Source: GCA-002790615 sp964438025 | GTDB taxonomy: Bacteria; Patescibacteriota; Minisyncoccia; Moranbacterales; UBA2206 | DNA: 8,852 nt | Direction of reading: 5' to 3' | NCBI GenBank assembly: GCA_964438025.1 | Contig: CAYTIK010000031.1 | Coordinates: 1 to 8,852 of the forward strand | Shown: in pieces, positions 4,820-8,852 of the stretch | Layout of the letters: each line of letters opens with the position of its first letter | Numbering within the stretch: position 1 is the first letter of the stretch | Position numbers and translations under genes: made by a program | The notes under the pieces: model-generated | The model's database searches: none | What the model was told of the DNA's origin: nothing | Seen by the model: only the letters and a program-made list of their open reading frames with translations

Positions 4820-4844
4820 TTTTTTATGCCGACATTAAACTGGA

Positions 4845-4873
4845 TTGGAAAATAAGCGGTTATGCTATATAAT
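4845..4873 (+). promoter_or_regulatory. Promoter of the restriction-modification operon
   Basis: TTGGAA (4845-4850) and a perfect TATAAT (4868-4873) are separated by 17 nt, 28 nt before the endonuclease start codon. Transcription should start near 4880, at the edge of the palindrome at 4883-4895. Confidence 0.65.
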
Positions 4874-4882
4874 TGGAATTGA

Positions 4883-4895
4883 TTAACTAAGTTAA
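4883..4895. promoter_or_regulatory. Palindromic operator-like site at the R-M transcription start
   Basis: TTAACT A AGTTAA is a perfect 13-nt palindrome located 9 nt after the -10 box and 6 nt before the endonuclease ATG. Its position suits binding by a repressor controlling nuclease expression. No controller (C) protein gene is seen beside the operon; the AbrB-like gene at 7150 is a possible but unproven partner. Confidence 0.45.
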
Positions 4896-4901
4896 AGCAC
4901 T

Positions 4902-5669
4902 ATGAAAATTAAAGATTTAATTAAATTTACTGCAGAGAAAGGCATTAAACTGGAGAGTCAGGAAAAAATTGTCAATGAGGCGAGGGATTTAATCAGAAAT
5001 AAATACAAATATCCGCTGAAAAAAATAAAAAATAATTTTGACGCGCTTCTTGAGGAAACTGAAAAAGAAGCCTATCGGCTTTATCTTAATTACGAACAGA
5101 AATATGGCGAAAAAGTTTTTAATGTTTTTATAAAAGAATTGATAAAATCCAAGGAATTCAATAAGCTTGAAAACACGGGAAAAGTTTTGGGAAAATATTT
5201 TAAACTTTTTGATAAATTTTATCTTTCTCTTGCTCAATCCAGAAAAAGTCGTGCTGGAAAAGGTTTTGAAAAGATTCACAATTCACTTTTTAAAATTTTA
5301 AATTATCCTTTTAATGAGCAGATAGTTATAAACGGAAAGCCTGATTTTCTTATGCCTTCAGCGAAGCATTACAGTAAGAATCCCATGGATTGTATAATAT
5401 TTACAGCCAAAAGAACGCTTCGCGAAAGATGGAGACAAATTGTTACAGAGGGGACACGAGGGCTGGGTTTTTTTCTGGCAACAATCGATGAAGATGTCAG
5501 TTCGCCGCAATTAAACGAAATGCTTAATCATCGGATTTATCTGGTATGCCCTGAAAACATTAAAAAGAAATGTTATCGCGACAAAGTAAATGTATTAAGT
5601 TTCCGTCAATTTTTCAAAGACCACTTGGATCCTAAAATAAAAGCATGGAGAAGAAACAAAATAATATAA
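4902..5669 (+). CDS. Type II restriction endonuclease, EcoRII-C / PspGI-like
   Basis: The 255-residue protein carries the EcoRII C-terminal nuclease domain in its second half. The conserved opening SRKSRAGKGFEKIHNSLF (about 113-130) includes Glu123, then GKPDFLMPS (145-153) with Pro147-Asp148, then FTAKRTLRERWRQI (167-180) with Lys170. This is the variant PD-(D/E)xK active site of the CCWGG/CCNGG cutters. The N-terminal part is helical and too short to be the separate effector-binding domain of EcoRII (about 400 residues), so it should act as an orthodox dimeric type IIP enzyme like PspGI or the SsoII group. The neighbouring methyltransferase supports a CCWGG-like target. It is first in the operon and overlaps the methyltransferase gene by 25 nt. 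No Shine-Dalgarno sequence is visible. Confidence 0.88.
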   Translation: MKIKDLIKFTAEKGIKLESQEKIVNEARDLIRNKYKYPLKKIKNNFDALLEETEKEAYRLYLNYEQKYGEKVFNVFIKELIKSKEFNKLENTGKVLGKYFKLFDKFYLSLAQSRKSRAGKGFEKIHNSLFKILNYPFNEQIVINGKPDFLMPSAKHYSKNPMDCIIFTAKRTLRERWRQIVTEGTRGLGFFLATIDEDVSSPQLNEMLNHRIYLVCPENIKKKCYRDKVNVLSFRQFFKDHLDPKIKAWRRNKII

Positions 5670-6703
5670 AATTCAAATTTATTGATCTTTTTGCAGGAAT
5701 AGGAGGAATAAGAAAGCCTTTCGATAAACTCGGAGGCAAATGTGTTTTTTCTTCAGAGTATGATAAATATTGTCAGATAACATATCAATTTAATTTTGGA
5801 GAATTTCCGGCCGGGGATATAACAAAAATTGATGAAAAAGATATACCAGATCATGATATTCTCCTGGCGGGTTTTCCTTGCCAACCCTTTTCAATTGCGG
5901 GAGTTTCGAAGAAAAATAGTCTGGGGCTCGAGCATGGATTTAAGGACAAGAAACAGGGTAATTTGTTTTTTGATATAGCCAGGATTCTAAAAGAAAAGAA
6001 ACCGCGGGCTTTCCTGCTCGAAAATGTAAAAAATCTCAAAAGTCATGACAAAGGAAAAACTTTTAAAGTAATTGAAAATACTTTAACAAATTTGGGGTAC
6101 AGTTTATTTATTGAAATTATAGATGCAGCAGATTTTGTTCCTCAGCACAGGGAAAGGATTTTAATTATCGGCTTTAGAAAGGATATTTATCCTGATATTG
6201 ATTTCACATTTCCACGGCAAAGCAAGAGGAAAATGAATATCGCAGATATACTTGAAAAAGAAGTTGATCCAAAATATACTCTTTCCGGAAAACTATGGAA
6301 ATATTTGCAAGGTCATGCCGAAAAACATAAAAAAATGGGAAATGGTTTTGGATTCGGGTTGATTGATCCGGAAAAAGATCGAATAACAAGAACTCTTAGC
6401 GCAAGATATTATAAAGATGGTTCTGAAATTTTAATTAAACAAAAAGGTAAAAATCCCAGGAGACTAACCCCCAGAGAATGTGCCAGATTGATGGGGTTTA
6501 GCGATGATTTTAAAATTCCTGTTTCCAATAATCAGGCATATAAACAATTTGGCAATGCGGTTGTTATTCCTGTGATTGAATCAGTTGCGGAGGAGATTGT
6601 TAAAATAATCAATAATCATGGACAAAATTTCAAAAAAACGCCGAAGCTGGAATATGTCGAGAATCCGGTCAAAAAATACCAACTTGGAACTTGTTGTCCG
6701 TAA
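5645..6703 (+). CDS. Dcm/M.EcoRII-like DNA (cytosine-5) methyltransferase
   Basis: The product (352 residues) shows the m5C methyltransferase motifs in order: motif I FIDLFAGIGG (about 12-21), motif IV GFPCQPFS with catalytic Cys79, motif VI ENV (126-128), and motif VIII QHRER (167-171). Motif IX follows as RRLTPRECARLMGF (272-285) and motif X as QAYKQFGNAVVIPV (297-310). The target-recognition region contains GNGFGFG (232-238) and RTLSARYYKDGSEILI (249-264), nearly the signature of Dcm/M.EcoRII, so the predicted product is C5-methylation of the inner C of CCWGG, possibly CCNGG. It should protect host DNA from the endonuclease encoded just upstream. The last 28 or so residues, after about 324, are read across the vsr start and are probably a dispensable tail. 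Confidence 0.93.
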   Translation: MEKKQNNIKFKFIDLFAGIGGIRKPFDKLGGKCVFSSEYDKYCQITYQFNFGEFPAGDITKIDEKDIPDHDILLAGFPCQPFSIAGVSKKNSLGLEHGFKDKKQGNLFFDIARILKEKKPRAFLLENVKNLKSHDKGKTFKVIENTLTNLGYSLFIEIIDAADFVPQHRERILIIGFRKDIYPDIDFTFPRQSKRKMNIADILEKEVDPKYTLSGKLWKYLQGHAEKHKKMGNGFGFGLIDPEKDRITRTLSARYYKDGSEILIKQKGKNPRRLTPRECARLMGFSDDFKIPVSNNQAYKQFGNAVVIPVIESVAEEIVKIINNHGQNFKKTPKLEYVENPVKKYQLGTCCP

Positions 6704-7034
6704 ATTTCTTTATAACAAAAATTTCAGATTCGGAGTTAATTATAAATTGCAAGGCAAGCCTGATATTGTCTTTCTGAGAAAAAAGGTCGCTGTTTTTATT
6801 AATGGTTGTTTTTGGCATCAACACAATTGTAAAAATTCAGTAATTCCAAAAACTAATCATAAATTTTGGAAGGATAAATTAAACGGCAACGTCGCGAGAG
6901 ATAAAAAAGTGGAGAAAATACTTAAAAAAGAAAACTGGATTGTTTATAAAATATGGGAATGTGAACTTGAGAAAAAAACCAATAAAACACTAAAAAAGTT
7001 GGAAATTTTTATAAAAAAATCCAAATGTAAATAA
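6618..7034 (+). CDS. vsr: Very short patch repair endonuclease Vsr
   Basis: The 138-residue product matches Vsr from end to end: RSWNMSRIRSKNT (9-21), GKPDIVF with catalytic Asp49, GCFWHQHNC (63-71), PKTNHKFW, NVARD and WECEL (113-117). The zinc ligands correspond to Cys64, His69, Cys71 and Cys115, and His67 is the active-site histidine; numbering is two less than in the E. coli enzyme. Vsr nicks 5' of the T in T:G mismatches formed when 5-methylcytosine deaminates in Dcm-type sites, starting repair back to C:G. Its presence independently supports a CCWGG-like target for the operon. It overlaps the methyltransferase gene by 86 nt in another frame. A stop codon in frame at 6606 makes ATG 6618 the earliest start. 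Confidence 0.95.
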   Translation: MDKISKKRRSWNMSRIRSKNTNLELVVRKFLYNKNFRFGVNYKLQGKPDIVFLRKKVAVFINGCFWHQHNCKNSVIPKTNHKFWKDKLNGNVARDKKVEKILKKENWIVYKIWECELEKKTNKTLKKLEIFIKKSKCK

Positions 7035-7067
7035 ATCAAAATACAATAAACCGGATTTTAATTTTAC

Positions 7068-7098
7068 TATAATTAATTACATACTTAATTACGTAATT
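7068..7098 (+). promoter_or_regulatory. Possible promoter and palindrome upstream of the AbrB-like gene
   Basis: A perfect -10 hexamer TATAAT lies at 7068-7073 without a recognisable -35 box. The 12-nt perfect palindrome AATTACGTAATT follows at 7087-7098, about where the transcript would begin or shortly after. An autoregulatory operator for the AbrB-like protein is possible. The same 12-mer occurs at 2019-2030. Confidence 0.4.
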
Positions 7099-7100
7099 CA

Positions 7101-7140
7101 CCCAGTTAAATAGGTTCCGCTTCGCGGAAATTTAACGGGG
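7101..7140 (+). promoter_or_regulatory. Leader hairpin in front of the AbrB-like gene
   Basis: An inner hairpin TTCCGC TTC GCGGAA (7115-7129) stacks on an outer stem GTTAAAT (7105-7111) with ATTTAAC (7130-7136), extended by CCC (7101-7103) against GGGG (7137-7140). The only unpaired bases on the 5' side are A7104 and AGG (7112-7114). The GGGG strand is the only purine-rich tract before the ATG at 7150, so the structure could hide the ribosome-binding site. No U-tract follows, so it is not a terminator. Confidence 0.65.
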
Positions 7141-7149
7141 TAAAAATAT

Positions 7150-7326
7150 ATGGCTAAACGCGCACAAAATGAGAGTAGTATTCGAAAACTGACAAAGTTA
7201 GGCAAAAAGAGCCTGGCCGTGACTATTCCAATTGAAATAATCAGGGAATTTGGCTGGCGAGAAAAGCAGAAAGTGGTCTTGAAAAAACAAGGAAAGAAGA
7301 TTATTATTGCCGATTGGAAAAAATAG
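7150..7326 (+). CDS. Small AbrB/SpoVT-type DNA-binding protein
   Basis: A 58-residue protein, MAKRAQNESS... ending IIIADWKK, starting at ATG 7150 and stopping at TAG 7324-7326. Residues 13-56 follow the swapped-hairpin AbrB pattern: KLTKLGKKSLAVTIPIEII (13-31), with the usual S-x-x-V-T-I-P block, then FGWREKQKVVL and GKKIIIADW. Proteins of this class bind DNA as dimers and act as transition-state regulators or antitoxins. No toxin gene follows, so a stand-alone regulator is more likely. It has its own leader with a hairpin and ends at the terminator at 7385-7408. It could regulate the neighbouring R-M operon or itself, but nothing in the sequence proves this. Confidence 0.85.
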   Translation: MAKRAQNESSIRKLTKLGKKSLAVTIPIEIIREFGWREKQKVVLKKQGKKIIIADWKK

Positions 7327-7384
7327 CAATTCAAAATCACCCTTCTTATATATTAAGATTGTAAGTAATTTCTTATGCCAATTG

Positions 7385-7408
7385 ATGGCTTTAAATAGCC
7401 ATTTTTTT
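7385..7408 (+). terminator. Intrinsic terminator after the AbrB-like gene
   Basis: ATGGCT (7385-7390) pairs with AGCCAT (7397-7402) around a TTAAAT loop and is followed by a run of seven T residues (7402-7408). It separates the accessory region from the gyrB transcript that starts about 50 nt later. Confidence 0.85.
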
Positions 7409-7421
7409 GGATAAAAAGGTA

Positions 7422-7449
7422 TTGCAATTTTTAACCATTCATGTATAAT
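7422..7449 (+). promoter_or_regulatory. Promoter of the membrane protein-gyrB unit
   Basis: TTGCAA (7422-7427) and a perfect TATAAT (7444-7449) are spaced 16 nt, with the start codon of the next gene 48 nt downstream of the -10 box. Confidence 0.65.
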
Positions 7450-7496
7450 AAAAGAGTATAATAGAAAAATAAAAAATTACTAAATTTTGATTCATT

Positions 7497-7868
7497 ATGA
7501 CTCTAAGAACCTATCTTTGGGTTGTTAAAATAGTAACCCTTTTTTCTTTTATCGCCTTGTCTTTGGTAATTTATTTTATTGACCCGGAAAAAAACGGCTG
7601 GGCCGGAAAAACTATTTTTTACCTAGTTCTTTTTTTTGCGTTAAGTGGATTGCTGAATTTGATTCTAACCAAGCTAAGAAAAATTTGGGGCGGAGAAGAG
7701 ACAGTAATTTTAAATATCGGATTGAGTTCCCGCCAAAGCATGCTGCTAGCGCTAATCCTAGTTGGGCTTTTGTTTTTACAAGGCCTGCAAATTCTGGTAT
7801 GGTGGACAGGGTTGCTTTTAACGGCTGGCATTTTTTTAGCGGAATTGTATTTTTTATCCAGAAAATAA
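7497..7868 (+). CDS. Four-helix integral membrane protein of unknown function
   Basis: The 123-residue product has four hydrophobic segments at about 8-28, 38-58, 80-97 and 101-120, with a short charged loop between the second and third (LRKIWGGEETV). Very little lies outside the membrane. No motif for a named family is recognised. It is followed by gyrB after 14 nt with no terminator between, so the two are probably co-transcribed from the promoter at 7422-7449. The link to gyrB may be gene order only. An overlapping frame at 7685-7873 was not accepted because it cuts across this well-formed membrane protein. Confidence 0.8.
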   Translation: MTLRTYLWVVKIVTLFSFIALSLVIYFIDPEKNGWAGKTIFYLVLFFALSGLLNLILTKLRKIWGGEETVILNIGLSSRQSMLLALILVGLLFLQGLQILVWWTGLLLTAGIFLAELYFLSRK

Positions 7869-7882
7869 TCTAAATAAAATTT

Positions 7883-8852
7883 ATGAAGAAGGAAAAGAAT
7901 TTAGAGAAAGATTTGAAAAAAACTGAATATACAGCTAAGTCTATCCAGGTTTTGGAGGGCTTGGAGCCAGTGCGTCGGCGTCCCGGAATGTATATTGGCG
8001 GAACTTCTCTAGACGGCTTACATCATCTAGTTTGGGAAGTGGTTAATAATTGCATTGATGAAGCCATGGCGGGTCATTGCAAAAATATCCGTATTAATTT
8101 ATTAGCTGATAATATAGTGGAAATTTTCGATGATGGGCGAGGAATTCCAGTGGAAAAGCATCCCCAAACAAAAAAGTCGACTTTAGAGACAGTACTAACA
8201 ATTTTACACGCCGGTGGAAAATTTGGCGGTGGGGGCTATAAAATATCGGGAGGCTTGCACGGCGTGGGCGTGTCGGTGGTTAATGCCTTGAGTGTTTGGC
8301 TCAGAGCAGAGGTTAGAAGAGGTGGAAAGGTTTATAGTATGGAATTCACCAGAGGAAAATCTAAAACGAAAGAGCCTAAAGTAGAAGGAAAAGCTCAAGA
8401 TACTGGAACGACTATTTCCTTCCAAGCTGATCCGCAAATTTTTCCCGAAATAAATTACAGCTGGGAAAAAATTCTGGGTTACGTTAGGCAGCAGGCTTAT
8501 CTGACCAAGGGTGTCAGCATTAAAGTTTTCGATAAAAGAAAAAAGGAAGATGCAAAAGCCTTTGGCTTTCTCTTTGACGGCGGGTTGGTTTCTTACATCA
8601 AATTTATCAATCGCGGTAAAGAAGTTAAAAATGAAGTGCCATTTTATATTGAAAAAGCAATAGAAGATTCGGTCGTGGAAGTGGCTCTGCAATATACTGA
8701 TGGTTATAAAGAACATGTTTTTTCTTTTGCGAATAATATTTTTACGCCGGAAGGCGGTATGCATGAAGTTGGATTCCGTATGGCACTCACGCGAGTAATT
8801 AATGCTTACGCCAGAAAAAATAATATTTTAAAAGAAAAAGAGGAAAATTTTA
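7883..8852 (+). CDS. gyrB: DNA gyrase subunit B, 5' part
   Basis: The frame is open from ATG 7883 to the window end (323 codons) and continues beyond it. The N-terminal GHKL ATPase domain is clear: LEGLEPVRRRPGMYIG, EVVNNCIDEAMAGHC (52-66) with catalytic Glu52 and Mg-binding Asn56, DDGRGIP (83-89), and GGLHGVGVSVVNALS for the ATP lid. Numbering is ten higher than in E. coli because of a short Lys/Glu-rich N-terminal extension. The transducer domain begins near the end of the visible part, and FTPEGGMHEVGFR is present. GyrB provides ATP hydrolysis for negative supercoiling with GyrA. ParE is the alternative paralogue, but a single type II enzyme of this kind is usually called GyrB. No Shine-Dalgarno sequence is visible. 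Confidence 0.93.
   Translation, partial: MKKEKNLEKDLKKTEYTAKSIQVLEGLEPVRRRPGMYIGGTSLDGLHHLVWEVVNNCIDEAMAGHCKNIRINLLADNIVEIFDDGRGIPVEKHPQTKKSTLETVLTILHAGGKFGGGGYKISGGLHGVGVSVVNALSVWLRAEVRRGGKVYSMEFTRGKSKTKEPKVEGKAQDTGTTISFQADPQIFPEINYSWEKILGYVRQQAYLTKGVSIKVFDKRKKEDAKAFGFLFDGGLVSYIKFINRGKEVKNEVPFYIEKAIEDSVVEVALQYTDGYKEHVFSFANNIFTPEGGMHEVGFRMALTRVINAYARKNNILKEKEENF

Noticed and set aside
4989..5279. Minus-strand 96-codon frame in the endonuclease gene
   Set aside because: Phe/Lys/Ile-rich antisense of an AT-rich coding region, with no promoter or start context.
7017..7059. Terminator after vsr formed by AAATCC and GGATTT
   Set aside because: The stem is short and the loop about 30 nt, so it is unlikely to be stable enough; the end of the R-M transcript is not defined by the sequence.
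7150..7326. Toxin-antitoxin pair with the AbrB-like protein as antitoxin
   Set aside because: No toxin-sized gene is next to it: vsr precedes it, and a terminator follows directly.
7098..7340. Minus-strand 80-codon frame over the AbrB-like gene
   Set aside because: It reads through the leader hairpin and antisense to a small gene with a recognisable AbrB pattern.
1518..7408. CRISPR array or insertion sequence with transposase
   Set aside because: No regularly spaced direct repeats and no transposase or integrase motifs were seen on either strand.
8204..8764. Minus-strand 186-codon open frame
   Set aside because: It is antisense to gyrB, whose ATPase motifs are unmistakable, and its low-complexity Phe/Ser-rich sequence is typical of a shadow frame.

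Overview
The window looks like a chromosomal segment of a small-genome bacterium of the Patescibacteria (Candidate Phyla Radiation), most likely a Parcubacteria-type lineage. This is inferred from the AT-rich sequence, near absence of Shine-Dalgarno sequences, tRNA genes without encoded CCA, short GC-rich palindromic repeats of a kind I associate with these genomes, and small conserved membrane proteins of unknown function beside housekeeping genes. UGA is used as a stop, so this is not the Gracilibacteria/Absconditabacteria code.

Layout, all genes on the + strand. (1) 1-1392: the 3' end of gatA (tRNA-dependent amidotransferase subunit A) and a one-membrane-segment protein of unknown function. 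(2) 1389-1940: a promoter, then a tRNA cluster: an initiator tRNA-Met, a CAT-anticodon tRNA lying inside the anticodon loop of a second, broken-up tRNA gene, a long inverted repeat, and tRNA-Asp with a terminator. (3) 2084-4819: an SDH-type (ClpP-fold, SppA-like) serine protease gene, then a very AT-rich overlapping three-gene cassette: an unrecognised protein, a DUF6941-like beta protein and a coiled-coil membrane protein. The promoters of the protease gene and of the cassette both carry TAGTGATA/TATCACT half-sites. (4) 4845-7034: a compact type II restriction-modification operon: EcoRII-C/PspGI-like endonuclease, Dcm/M.EcoRII-like cytosine-5 methyltransferase and Vsr mismatch endonuclease, with overlapping genes. 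(5) 7068-7408: a 58-residue AbrB-like DNA-binding protein on its own transcript, with a hairpin leader and a terminator. (6) 7422-8852: a promoter, a four-helix membrane protein and the 5' part of gyrB.

How it works together: regions 1 and 6 are core genome, and regions 3-5 look like an accessory island placed just after a tRNA cluster. In the R-M operon the methyltransferase should mark the inner cytosine of CCWGG (or CCNGG), the nuclease should cut unmarked DNA, and Vsr should repair the T:G mismatches left by deamination of 5-methylcytosine. The cassette next to it has no recognised function and is the best candidate for an undescribed system among the proteins.

The most unusual object is the nested tRNA at 1518-1732. 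Removing three inserts (20, 112 and about 9 nt) leaves a 74-nt cloverleaf with a CAT anticodon, and the 112-nt insert contains a complete 74-nt CAT tRNA between complementary arms. All coordinates and base pairs were read by eye; no database search was run.
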